DNA of 64,000 nucleotides, from positions 1 to 64,000 of the forward strand of contig CAVAPB010000008.1 in assembly GCA_963590415.1 (NCBI GenBank), written 5' to 3'. The notes under the pieces are model-generated. The model made no database searches. It saw only the letters and a list, made by a program, of their open reading frames with translations, and was not told the DNA's origin. The stretch's first letter is position 1. The number at the start of each line of letters is the position of its first letter. Made by a program: the position numbers and the translations under genes. This document shows positions 1-7,998 of this stretch, piece by piece. This stretch comes from Fimenecus sp963590415 (lineage in GTDB: Bacteria; Bacillota; Clostridia; Oscillospirales; Acutalibacteraceae).

Positions 1-373
1 TTCACGCTAATCACCATAGCCTTTCAGGCAACAAATTTTTTATTAAAAATCACCGATTTAACCTGCGTTGCCTGAACAGGCGTGATGGTGATTTCTGCCA
101 TATCAAAATTTTGCCGTAGGCAAATTTTGAGGGCAATATAATTATGATTAGCGTGATTTTTCACAAGGGCAATATAATTATAATTAGCGTGATTTTTCAC
201 GCTGATCCCTCCGCAAAATAATAAGCTGCCATACCGTAAAAGGTATGTACCTTAACTGCATTATAGCACTGTCAATTTTGCACTTCAACCGTTCTTTGTT
301 AAAATTGTAACAATGCTTAATTTCGCGGTGCTGTTTTTGTGCAACTTTTCGCCTGCTTTACCGAATATCAACC
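1..373. repeat. Non-coding region with inverted repeats and a 34-bp direct repeat
   Basis: No credible gene lies between the window start and the terminator of the GH31 gene. The region holds a large imperfect hairpin (arms about 11-32 and 67-91, with perfect 10-bp inner arms 23-32 and 67-76), a second hairpin (103-115 with 119-130), and two copies of a 34-bp direct repeat (131-164 and 167-200) that differ at one base. The second copy ends in a perfect AGCGTGA/TCACGCT hairpin (186-203). The first 13 bases are the inverse of part of the repeat. A related unit lies at 48571-48622, so this looks like a dispersed intergenic repeat family. Bases 203-373 show nothing recognisable. Confidence 0.7.
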
Positions 374-401
374 AAAAAAAGAGACAGGAATACCTGCCTC
401 T
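374..401 (-). terminator. Rho-independent terminator of the FkbM-esterase-GH31 operon
   Basis: On the minus strand a 9-bp stem (380-388 with 393-401, one G-T pair) closes a 4-nt loop and is followed by a run of seven T. It lies just past the GH31 stop codon. Confidence 0.85.
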
Positions 402-417
402 TGGATGTTATTTTATT

Positions 418-2712
418 TTAATCAATCACAAGTTCACGGCTGTCGGCGGAGCAAAGTCTTATTTCGGGAACAAAGCTCATATTTCCGTCGTTTCCGTAAG
501 ACACAATAACCTTGTCCTTTTCACAGCGGACGGTAAAGGTCAGCTTAACGCAGTCGCCGTCAAGATATTTGTATGTCTTTCCGTCGTCGGTAAAGAATTT
601 GCTTTCAAATGCGCCGTCTGTAAGCGGATATACGGTAAACACGGTTTTTTCTTCGCTTTCAAAGCCGTACGGCGCTTCGTCGGTTGCGATAACGCTGCCC
701 GCACGCACAAAGAACGGAACCTCGCTGTCAGCGGGTATTTTAACCGTCAGCTTTTCGCCGCCATTGTACAGGCAATTTCCCATATACCAGTTGTCCTTTT
801 CGGGAAGGTAAACCTCTGCTTCGGTTTCATTTTCGTCAAAGACAAAGGAAACAAGAATATCCCGTCCGAACATAAGCGAATTGCCCTTTAAGTCAATAGC
901 CTTATCGTCATAGTAGAAATTGAGCGGGGCGTTTATAGGTTCGTTGTTTTCAACAGCCTCATAAGCGCAGTTGTACATATAGGGTATGAGGCGCTTGCGC
1001 TGTGCGAAAATCTTTTTAACGCTGTCGATTATGTCGGGATAGCTCCACGGCATTGTCGCAGAGCCGTCGCTGTTCCATGAGTGAATGGTAAATCTCGGCT
1101 CGAACACTCCGTGCTGAATCCAACGAAGCAGCAGCTCTCTTGACGGCATATCTCCCGTGAAGCCGCCCAAATCGTGCCCGTAGAAATAAATGCCCGACAT
1201 CGCCATTGTAAGACCGATAAAGTGGCAATATTTCAAATCGTGCCACGAGGTGTGATTGTCTCCCGACCAGGTTTGCGCTATTCTGTGAACGGCAGGCGAG
1301 CAGGAGCGTGAGGAGAGGAACGGACGAAGCTCGGGTCGCTTTTCGGTCTGAGCGGTGCAGGACGAGACGTTCATAAGATAAGTGAACATACTGCGTATTC
1401 TCGACGCCTTTATTTCGCCGTTTCCGAAGCCGTGACAAAGTGCGTCAGGGTCCTTTATGTCAAATTCGTTATTGTCGTTCCAGGTGGCGGTTATGCCGTT
1501 GTCAAGAAGCTTTTCCTTTACCTGATCGTGCCAGAAGCTAAACGCTTCGGGATTGGTAAAATCAAGGTAGCTTCCGAGCCCGTCCCAGAATTGAGTGACA
1601 AACGGAGTGCCGTCGGGGTTCTTAACAAACCAACCGTTCTCTTTTATCATTTCATACATCGGATGAGTTGACAAAAACGCAGGCTTTATGTTAGGAATAA
1701 GCTCAATTCCGTTGTCGGAAAAATGCTTGATAAACCTTGCGGGATCGGGGAATTTGTCATAATTCCAGTTGAACACACAGCGCTGGTTTCCGATTGATGT
1801 ATAACCGGAGGAAAGGTAAAAGCCTTTACAGGATAATCCTATGTTTTTTACCTTGTCGATAAAGCCGTTCATCTGTTTTTCAGAGTCGGGAGCGTCGGTG
1901 TAAGCCATGGTGCTCGCGCAGTAGTCAAAGCTCCATTTGGGCGGGAATGCCGTCTTGCCGCAAAGCGTGATAAACTGCTTTACGATTTCAGCCTTTGTGC
2001 CGAAAAATACATAATAAACAAGTGCGTCGTCCTCGGTTTTGAAGAATTTGAACGGCTCGTAGTAGTTGTTTATCTCCTTGCCGAAGTCAAAATACGAGGT
2101 GTCGCTCGTGTCGTAGAATATACCGTAGCAGCCCACTGAGTTTTCGCAGATATAAAACGGATAGTGCTTGTAGAGCGGGTCGCTCGTTTCTGCGTCAAAG
2201 CCCATACAGTCTGAGGTTTCAATTCTGAAAGACCTGCCCGATTTGTCTAAGTCGCCGCCCTTGTCTCCGAGACCGAATATTTTTTCCCCGTTCTCTCTGA
2301 GGACATAGTGAAAATTACCCTCGCCGAACTCGTTTTCAAGGTTATAGGCAAGCGGCGCCCTGTCCGAGAGCAGGTTTTTGCCGTCCTTTGTGAATTTCAA
2401 AAGAAAATTATCGGTGTCTACCGTCATATCAATTCCGCATTTGAGTGAGAAAATGTCCCTGCCGTCCTTATTTGCCTTGCTCGGGACGCTTCCCGAAAAG
2501 CCCTTGAGCGACAGCCTGTCTCTGCCCGTGAGCGGCATTTCGTTATCGGGGCAGACATTAAAGGTCGGAAGCATTGCCGACTTGCCGTCAAAAATTGCAA
2601 CACGCACGCAGGAGTCCGAGATAAAGTCTATCTGCGCCGTCTTTTTGCCGTCGGAATATACCGTCTGCCTGTCCGACGAATTTACAAGTGAAAATTTGTG
2701 GTTGAATTTCAT
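418..2712 (-). CDS. Glycoside hydrolase family 31 (alpha-glucosidase/alpha-xylosidase type)
   Basis: This 764-residue enzyme is predicted to release alpha-linked glucose or xylose from oligosaccharides by a retaining mechanism. A GH31 N-terminal beta-sandwich (about 1-240) precedes the TIM barrel. WNDNNE at 411-416 matches the GH31 nucleophile motif (Asp413) and WSGDN at 482-486 the acid/base motif (Asp485). The GHDLGGF block at 512-518 is also typical. There is no signal peptide, so it is probably cytoplasmic and acts on imported sugars. The start codon overlaps the stop of the esterase gene by one base, with an AAAGGAG site inside the esterase end, so the two are translationally coupled. 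Family assignment is secure; substrate is not. Confidence 0.9.
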   Translation of the reverse strand: MKFNHKFSLVNSSDRQTVYSDGKKTAQIDFISDSCVRVAIFDGKSAMLPTFNVCPDNEMPLTGRDRLSLKGFSGSVPSKANKDGRDIFSLKCGIDMTVDTDNFLLKFTKDGKNLLSDRAPLAYNLENEFGEGNFHYVLRENGEKIFGLGDKGGDLDKSGRSFRIETSDCMGFDAETSDPLYKHYPFYICENSVGCYGIFYDTSDTSYFDFGKEINNYYEPFKFFKTEDDALVYYVFFGTKAEIVKQFITLCGKTAFPPKWSFDYCASTMAYTDAPDSEKQMNGFIDKVKNIGLSCKGFYLSSGYTSIGNQRCVFNWNYDKFPDPARFIKHFSDNGIELIPNIKPAFLSTHPMYEMIKENGWFVKNPDGTPFVTQFWDGLGSYLDFTNPEAFSFWHDQVKEKLLDNGITATWNDNNEFDIKDPDALCHGFGNGEIKASRIRSMFTYLMNVSSCTAQTEKRPELRPFLSSRSCSPAVHRIAQTWSGDNHTSWHDLKYCHFIGLTMAMSGIYFYGHDLGGFTGDMPSRELLLRWIQHGVFEPRFTIHSWNSDGSATMPWSYPDIIDSVKKIFAQRKRLIPYMYNCAYEAVENNEPINAPLNFYYDDKAIDLKGNSLMFGRDILVSFVFDENETEAEVYLPEKDNWYMGNCLYNGGEKLTVKIPADSEVPFFVRAGSVIATDEAPYGFESEEKTVFTVYPLTDGAFESKFFTDDGKTYKYLDGDCVKLTFTVRCEKDKVIVSYGNDGNMSFVPEIRLCSADSRELVID

Positions 2713-4046
2713 TAAAATTCCGCTCCTTTATTGCCGAAGGTGTTTGAAAAATGCTTTTTTGTGTCCCATTTTCCTATATATGTGTGCTCGCACAGGTGCA
2801 GAGGATTTCTGTAATCGGGCTTCCATACGGGAATACTCTTGCAGTTGGGGTTTTTGGTCCGTGCAAAGGCGCACATAAAATCCTGCATCTGCTTTGATAT
2901 TTCGTAATCGACATCTTCAAACGGGCGCCAGTTGTTTTGGAGCGTTCCGAAGCAGTATAAAAGGTCGCAGGAATGCCACGCACCCGAGTTGTCTCCGGGC
3001 AATTCACGGTCAAAATTGTATATGTAGCACGGGTTTTTATGATTTTTGCACTTCTTTGCATATTTCTTGGTAAGCCCCTGAAGGAAGATGGGTATCATAT
3101 CTGTTACGGTTTCGCCCAATATCATCGGAATATCGGGTATGGTGTCCATATTGAAGTCTTCCTTCGTTACGAGCCTGCCGTCGATTACGGGCATTGTATG
3201 AAGCATTGAGAGCTTGTCTGTCTTGCAGGCGTCACTCCAGGCGTAAAAGAGCGTTCTTTCGTCAACGCTTTTAAGCTCTTCCATTGATTTCACGCCTGCG
3301 TTTTCAATAATTGCATCCCAAAACTTCCTTGTGCTTTCGGGCTTTACGGGGCGTGCCGCAGCTCTTTGAAGAGCAGGTCCGCTCATCATTACCGCACCTG
3401 CAATCAAATCACGGCTGTCCTTAGCCGAGATGAGAATGTCAACGCTCATTGCGCCTGCGCTCTGACCCAAAATGGTAATGTTGTTTTCGTCTCCGCCGAA
3501 CGAGTCGATATTATGCTTTACCCATTTGAGGGCGGCAAGCTGATCGAAAAGTCCGAAGTTTCCGCAAACGCCGTCAGCTGTCGTGAGATCGGGGTGCGAG
3601 CAGAAGCCGTACGGTCCGAGGCGGTAGTTAATCGCAACAAAGATAACGCCGTTTTCCGCAAAGCTCTTACCGCTTATGTGTCCCTCGTTTGAGCTTCCGC
3701 CCGTGAAGGAACCGCCGTGAATATAGAAAATTACAGGACAGTTGTCGGCGTCCTTCGGAGCCCATATGTTAAGGAAAAGACAGTCCTCGCTGTATTCAAA
3801 GGACATGCCCTTACGAAATTCCTTGTGATAGAACGCATTACATTTTTCGTCATCTTCAAAGCCTCTGCGCTGATAGGAGCACGCACCGAATTTTGTTGCG
3901 TCGTATTCTTCTCCTAAGTCCGTTGCCTCCGTGGGATATTCCCAACGGCGGGCTTCGGCGTACTTAATTCCTCTGAATTCCAGATGCTTCGGAAATTCAA
4001 GTCCTTTGATTTTTCCGCAGAGAGTCTCAATGATTTTTTCTGACAT
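2712..4046 (-). CDS. Type-B carboxylesterase
   Basis: This 444-residue alpha/beta-hydrolase belongs to the carboxylesterase type-B family. EDCLFLNIW (88-96) is the second family signature, HGG (110-112) forms the oxyanion hole, and GQSAG (194-198) carries the nucleophile Ser196. At 444 residues it is shorter than the usual 500-550. No signal peptide is visible. It sits between an FkbM-type methyltransferase gene (9-bp gap) and a GH31 gene (1-bp overlap). A role in removing ester groups from a plant or host glycoside before GH31 cleavage is inference. The start is supported by a GAGGTG site. Confidence 0.88.
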   Translation of the reverse strand: MSEKIIETLCGKIKGLEFPKHLEFRGIKYAEARRWEYPTEATDLGEEYDATKFGACSYQRRGFEDDEKCNAFYHKEFRKGMSFEYSEDCLFLNIWAPKDADNCPVIFYIHGGSFTGGSSNEGHISGKSFAENGVIFVAINYRLGPYGFCSHPDLTTADGVCGNFGLFDQLAALKWVKHNIDSFGGDENNITILGQSAGAMSVDILISAKDSRDLIAGAVMMSGPALQRAAARPVKPESTRKFWDAIIENAGVKSMEELKSVDERTLFYAWSDACKTDKLSMLHTMPVIDGRLVTKEDFNMDTIPDIPMILGETVTDMIPIFLQGLTKKYAKKCKNHKNPCYIYNFDRELPGDNSGAWHSCDLLYCFGTLQNNWRPFEDVDYEISKQMQDFMCAFARTKNPNCKSIPVWKPDYRNPLHLCEHTYIGKWDTKKHFSNTFGNKGAEF

Positions 4047-4055
4047 ATTTTCACC

Positions 4056-5114
4056 TCATACGCAATAATAATTCAAATCCCAACAGGGGATATACCTGTG
4101 ATGTCGCAGATATATCCTGTAATCGGGGTTAAGTTCAAGTATTTTCAACGGTATCGAGTAGATGTCCTCGCTTTTGTGATATGCGGCTATGTTGAGCTTC
4201 GGCTTCAGGTTCACAAAGGTCCTTTTACACCGGCGGAGCATTTCGTTTTCACAGCCCTCAATGTCGGCTTTAAGATAGGTTACGGGAAAATCCTCACAGA
4301 GAGTGTCAACGGTCCGCACCTCTGTCTCGGTTCCCGTGGCGGAGAGCGCATTGCGCCGACCGCTTTTTCCGTTGAAATAAACGGTCTTGTTCTCATCGAG
4401 TATTCCGCAGTTCACGAAGTAAAATCTCTCCCTGCCGCCGAGATATTCCGTAAGCTTGCGGAAGCTCTTTTTGTCGGGCTCAACCGCCTTTACGGACGAA
4501 TATTTTCCGCCTGTGTAGTGAAGAAATTCGTCAACGGTGTCGCCCTTGTACGCACCGAGGTCAAGATAATTTTCGTTTTCGCCCAATTTGAGAATGTTGT
4601 AAAACGCCTCGTCCTTGTCTGTTTCGTTCGCAAACAGGTACGAAAGCTCCCCCGTAAGGCTGAAATTGAGAAAATCCGAGAAAACAAGCTTTGATTTTTC
4701 GTCCGCAAGAAGCGAATATACCTTTTCAAGCTCGGCTGTATGCGAAACGATAAACTCCCTGTTGAGAAAGGTTTTACCGAAAGCCGGAACGCAGGGGACA
4801 AGCAGCTTATGCCGCTTTGAGAGGCTTATTATGTTCTGCAAAACCTCTTCCCTCTGCGAAGCGAAGCCGACGGTTATAATGAAGTCCGAAAGCTCATTTT
4901 CAAAGTCCGAAACACCCTTTACCTTGAAACCGCGGAAATACCTGTCTCTGACAAAGCCGTCCGACGCCATAACGCCCGACAAACGGATGCCGAGACGCTC
5001 GTATTCGTCAATAACTCTGTCTGCTCCGTTGCCCGTACCGTAAAGGATTATCGGCAAATCGGTTTCTTTCAGATAATCCCAGGCAGACTTGTTTTTCAAT
5101 ACTTCATCTATCAT
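4056..5114 (-). CDS. FkbM-family methyltransferase with N-terminal Rossmann-like domain
   Basis: This 352-residue protein has two parts. Residues about 20-115 form a Rossmann-like fold (YGTGNGAD at 25-32) like the nucleotide- or sugar-binding N-terminus of PglD-type enzymes. Residues about 180-340 are an FkbM-type SAM-dependent methyltransferase, with DLGAYKGDT (185-193) binding SAM, VEPD (211-214) and LKADIEG (281-287). Such proteins usually O-methylate sugars or secondary metabolites; the substrate here is unknown. It is the first gene of a tight operon with the esterase and GH31 genes and follows sigK by 35 bp, so sigK read-through is possible. An RBS (GGAG) precedes the ATG. Confidence 0.82.
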   Translation of the reverse strand: MIDEVLKNKSAWDYLKETDLPIILYGTGNGADRVIDEYERLGIRLSGVMASDGFVRDRYFRGFKVKGVSDFENELSDFIITVGFASQREEVLQNIISLSKRHKLLVPCVPAFGKTFLNREFIVSHTAELEKVYSLLADEKSKLVFSDFLNFSLTGELSYLFANETDKDEAFYNILKLGENENYLDLGAYKGDTVDEFLHYTGGKYSSVKAVEPDKKSFRKLTEYLGGRERFYFVNCGILDENKTVYFNGKSGRRNALSATGTETEVRTVDTLCEDFPVTYLKADIEGCENEMLRRCKRTFVNLKPKLNIAAYHKSEDIYSIPLKILELNPDYRIYLRHHRYIPCWDLNYYCV

Positions 5115-5149
5115 TATTTTCTCCGTGATACCTATAATATTTTATTTTA

Positions 5150-5848
5150 TCACAGCTCTTCGTCTTCGTCAAAATAATTTCTTATGTCCTCTATGATTTT
5201 TTTCTCAATCCTCGAAACATACGAGCGGGAAATATGAAGCTCCGAGGCTATTTCCCTTTGAGTCTGCGGAAAACAGCCGTTAAGTCCGTAATGCTTTATG
5301 AGTATTTCTTTTTCTCTTCCCTGCGGCATTTCGGCAATATACCTGCGTAGCTTTTCTATCTTCATTTTTTGATAGATGTCGTCGCAAACGGTGTCGTCGG
5401 TATATATCGTTTCGGAAAGCGTCAGCGGATTTCCCTCGGGGTCGGTATCGATAGGCTCGCTCATTGAAATGTCCTGCGAGGTCTTTTTCTGATTTCTGAA
5501 ATACATCAATATTTCGTTTTCCACGCACCGTGCGGCATAGGTTGCAAGCCTCGTCCCTTTGTCGGGTTTAAAGCTGTTTACTGCCTTGATAAGTCCTATT
5601 GTTCCGACGGAAATCAGATCGTCCTGGTCGGAATAATTTGAATAATATTTTTTGATGATATGCACCACAAGTCTTAAATTGTGCTCCACAAGCTCATCGC
5701 GTGCGAGCATATCTCCGTTCTGAAAGCGTTCGAGCGCCTCACGCTCCTGCTTTGCACTCAGCGGCTTCGGAAATGACCCTCGGTTCTGAATGTGCAGCAT
5801 AAGATAGAACATATTTGCGAAAACGGATTGGAACAGCGCAGCTAACAA
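5150..5848 (-). CDS. sigK: RNA polymerase sporulation sigma factor SigK (pro-form)
   Basis: This late mother-cell sigma factor directs coat and cortex gene expression. I place the start at a TTG (5848) behind AAAGGGTG, giving about 232 residues; the open frame extends further upstream without an RBS. The first 20 or so residues are hydrophobic, like the cleaved pro-sequence of pro-SigK. Region 2 follows (HNLRLVVHIIKKY, DDLISVGTIGLIKAV, YAARCVENEILM) and then region 4 with a helix-turn-helix (REIASELHISRSYVSRIEKK). The gene is intact, with no skin-type insertion. Its RBS lies in one arm of a long inverted repeat. SigE is the close paralogue but is encoded beside spoIIGA at 16.4 kb. Confidence 0.9.
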   Translation of the reverse strand: MLAALFQSVFANMFYLMLHIQNRGSFPKPLSAKQEREALERFQNGDMLARDELVEHNLRLVVHIIKKYYSNYSDQDDLISVGTIGLIKAVNSFKPDKGTRLATYAARCVENEILMYFRNQKKTSQDISMSEPIDTDPEGNPLTLSETIYTDDTVCDDIYQKMKIEKLRRYIAEMPQGREKEILIKHYGLNGCFPQTQREIASELHISRSYVSRIEKKIIEDIRNYFDEDEEL

Positions 5849-5853
5849 AAAAT

Positions 5854-5890
5854 CACACCCTTTCTCATAAGCATATGAGAAAAAGGTGTG
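5854..5890 (-). promoter_or_regulatory. Long inverted repeat over the sigK ribosome binding site
   Basis: Arms 5854-5869 and 5874-5890 pair over 16 bp with one extra base and a 4-nt loop. In the sigK transcript the arm nearer the gene contains the AAAGGG ribosome binding site, so folding would hide it. It could equally be an operator in DNA. Function is inferred only from position. Confidence 0.6.
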
Positions 5891-5955
5891 AAATTTGCAA
5901 GTCCGAATATTAAATCGGTAAACAGGCAAAATGACAATTAAAAAGCCTTTGCCGC

Positions 5956-6510
5956 TTAAACCGTAAGAGCCGTTATAATGCTTGAATAAAGCTTTACCGG
6001 GTCTTTGAGATAATTTTCTTTGATTGTCTGTGCCTGCAAGCTGTCACCCGCAAAGAGCGTCAGCCTCATAAGCTCGTCTTTTCCGCTCATAAGCGAGAAC
6101 ACGACATTGTAGCCGCCGTCGTCAAGCTTTATTATTTCAACCTTGTTTTCCTTTTCGACCCTCTTAAAGGTCATAAGCTTTATTGCGGAGTTTACCGCAC
6201 GCTCCCTGACCGTTTTCGGGAGAGTTGTTTCAAGGCTCTCGGCAATTTCCCTGCCTCGGGGGAGGATTACATAACATTCTTCGTCGTTTTCGATAACCGT
6301 GTCAATGCTTGCGTTTGCGAGCAGCTCGGTGAGCGCCTGATTTATTTCAAAGTAATTTGCAAGACCGTTTTCGAGCACGGCGTCGTTTAGCTGGCTCTTT
6401 TCAAGCGGCTTGTCTATTGTTTTAAGCAGATAACAGATAAGCAGGCGTATTTCCTCACGGTTGCGAAGCCCGCCCAATTCAATTCCTGCGTCAAATGCGT
6501 CAAATTCCAT
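5956..6510 (-). CDS. DUF4364 family protein
   Basis: This 184-residue cytoplasmic protein belongs to the DUF4364 family found in Clostridia. The N-terminal 75 residues look like a winged-helix domain (a run of helices around REEIRLLICYLLKTID and LANYFEINQALTELL), and the C-terminal half is predicted mixed alpha/beta. The family has no established function; a DNA-binding role is inference from the winged-helix look. It lies upstream of sigK on the same strand with a gap of about 107 bp that contains the sigK inverted repeat. Confidence 0.75.
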   Translation of the reverse strand: MEFDAFDAGIELGGLRNREEIRLLICYLLKTIDKPLEKSQLNDAVLENGLANYFEINQALTELLANASIDTVIENDEECYVILPRGREIAESLETTLPKTVRERAVNSAIKLMTFKRVEKENKVEIIKLDDGGYNVVFSLMSGKDELMRLTLFAGDSLQAQTIKENYLKDPVKLYSSIITALTV

Positions 6511-6600
6511 AGCGTTTCCTCTGTATGATTATTGTTTAATAATTTTATATTAACAAGCGTTATTTGTCAATAAATAAGAAATATAATACCTTATATATTA

Positions 6601-6683
6601 TGCGGCTTCGCCCCGCTATTTCCGAGTAAAATAAAGTCCGAATTTATTTTGCTCGGGGAAATCCGAGCGTTTCGAGTGCCGCA
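6601..6683. repeat. Large imperfect hairpin element in a 261-bp intergenic gap
   Basis: An inner stem (6618-6635 with 6643-6662, about 18 bp with a 2-nt bulge, 7-nt loop) is enclosed by a 6-bp outer stem (TGCGGC at 6601-6606 with GCCGCA at 6678-6683). It lies between the divergent DUF4364 and flavoprotein genes and upstream of the flavoprotein promoter. There is no U-run of the terminator kind. It may be an intergenic repeat element or a structured RNA. Confidence 0.5.
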
Positions 6684-6706
6684 GCCGAAAAATCTTTAAC
6701 AATTAT

Positions 6707-6736
6707 TTGCACTCGGCAGTATAAGTATGATACAAT
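6707..6736 (+). promoter_or_regulatory. Predicted sigma-A promoter for the flavoprotein operon
   Basis: TTGCAC (6707-6712) and TACAAT (6731-6736) are separated by 18 bp, about 35 bp upstream of the start codon at 6772. Confidence 0.6.
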
Positions 6737-6771
6737 AAAATGTAAAATTATGTTTTGATAAAAGGTGCTTT

Positions 6772-7998
6772 ATGGAAGTTGCTGTTATCGGCGGCGGAGC
6801 GTCTGGTATCGCCTGCGCCGTGTCCTTAAAAAAACAGAATAAAAATATCGGAGTTACCGTCTACGAAAGGATGCCGAGAATACTCAAAAAAATCCTTGTG
6901 ACGGGAAACGGCAGATGTAACCTTACAAATGTCGGCTCGTCGGAAAAGTATTTTCGGGGGGACACCGAGGTCTTGCAATATGCTTTTTCGGAATATCCGC
7001 CGAAAAGCAATATTGAGTTCTTCAACTCTATGGGACTGCTTACAAGGACGGAGGCACAGGGCAGAGTCTATCCCGTTTCGGGTCAGGCTTCGGCTGTTGT
7101 AAACGCCCTGCTTTGCGAGTGCGAAAGGGCAGGCGTAAAGGTGTTTACGGACATGGAAATAACCGAAGCTCGGCGCTCGGGCAGCGGCTTTTTGCTCAAC
7201 GGAAAATACAGAGCGGACAAGTTGGTTATAGCCTCGGGCGGAAGTGCCGCAAGGGCGCAGGGCACGGACGGCGGCTCGTTCAGACTACTTAAAAGTCTTG
7301 GCATTGGGGTCGTAAAGCCCGTTCCCGCATTGACGGGCGTTATAATAGACGGCTTCCCGAAATCGGTAAAGGGCGTGCGTAACATCTGTACGGCAGAGCT
7401 GTTTGTCGGCGGACAGAGCAGATATGCGGAGACAGGCGAGGTTCAGTTCAACGATTACGGTGTGTCGGGTATTCCGATTATGCAGCTTTCGGGGATTGTT
7501 GCGGAAAACACGGAAAAAAATCTTAGCCTTACGCTTGACCTTTTGCCCGATACGGATAAAGCCGAGCTGACGCGCTTTTTGTTCGGGCAGAAAAAGCAAT
7601 ATCCCGAAAAATCTGCGGAGGAGTGGGCTTCGGGAATTCTCCCCAAAGCGCTCGGGAATTATGTGCTTGCGCTTGCGAATATCAGAAGCGCACACAGGCT
7701 TTGCGACATCCCCGACGGCAAAATAAGGGCGTTTTCCGATACGGTTAAAAGGCTTGAGCTGAAACCTACGGGAGTGCGTGGCTTTGAATTTGCACAGGTA
7801 ACCTCGGGCGGAGTGCCGAAAAGCGAAATAAACTTACGGACGCTTGAATGTAAAAAGGTAAAGAATTTATATGTTACGGGCGAGGCTGTAAATGTTTACG
7901 GCTTGTGCGGAGGTCATAATCTTCAATGGGCGTGGAGCTCGGGCAGGCTTTGTGCGGACGCAATATTAAAGGAGAATACAGTTGTTAAGAATAAATGA
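6772..7998 (+). CDS. HI0933/BaiN-family FAD-dependent oxidoreductase
   Basis: This 408-residue flavoprotein belongs to the HI0933-like group, which includes BaiN/RdsA. The N-terminal VIGGGASGIACA (about 5-16) is a Rossmann dinucleotide motif for FAD. NGRCNLTN (about 46-53) is a signature of this group, and the C-terminal TGEAVNVYGLCGGHNLQWAWSSG region closes the FAD site. Most members have no proven reaction; BaiN itself is reported to reduce bile-acid intermediates, but that cannot be assumed here. It overlaps the next flavoprotein gene by 17 bp, so the two are co-translated. The ATG follows an AAAGG site. Confidence 0.85.
   Translation: MEVAVIGGGASGIACAVSLKKQNKNIGVTVYERMPRILKKILVTGNGRCNLTNVGSSEKYFRGDTEVLQYAFSEYPPKSNIEFFNSMGLLTRTEAQGRVYPVSGQASAVVNALLCECERAGVKVFTDMEITEARRSGSGFLLNGKYRADKLVIASGGSAARAQGTDGGSFRLLKSLGIGVVKPVPALTGVIIDGFPKSVKGVRNICTAELFVGGQSRYAETGEVQFNDYGVSGIPIMQLSGIVAENTEKNLSLTLDLLPDTDKAELTRFLFGQKKQYPEKSAEEWASGILPKALGNYVLALANIRSAHRLCDIPDGKIRAFSDTVKRLELKPTGVRGFEFAQVTSGGVPKSEINLRTLECKKVKNLYVTGEAVNVYGLCGGHNLQWAWSSGRLCADAILKENTVVKNK

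Noticed and set aside
313..891. 192-residue plus-strand frame at the window start
   Set aside because: It runs antisense through the GH31 3' end and across its terminator, and shows no domain.
5150..5848. sigK interrupted by a skin-like element
   Set aside because: The gene is one uninterrupted frame with both region 2 and region 4.
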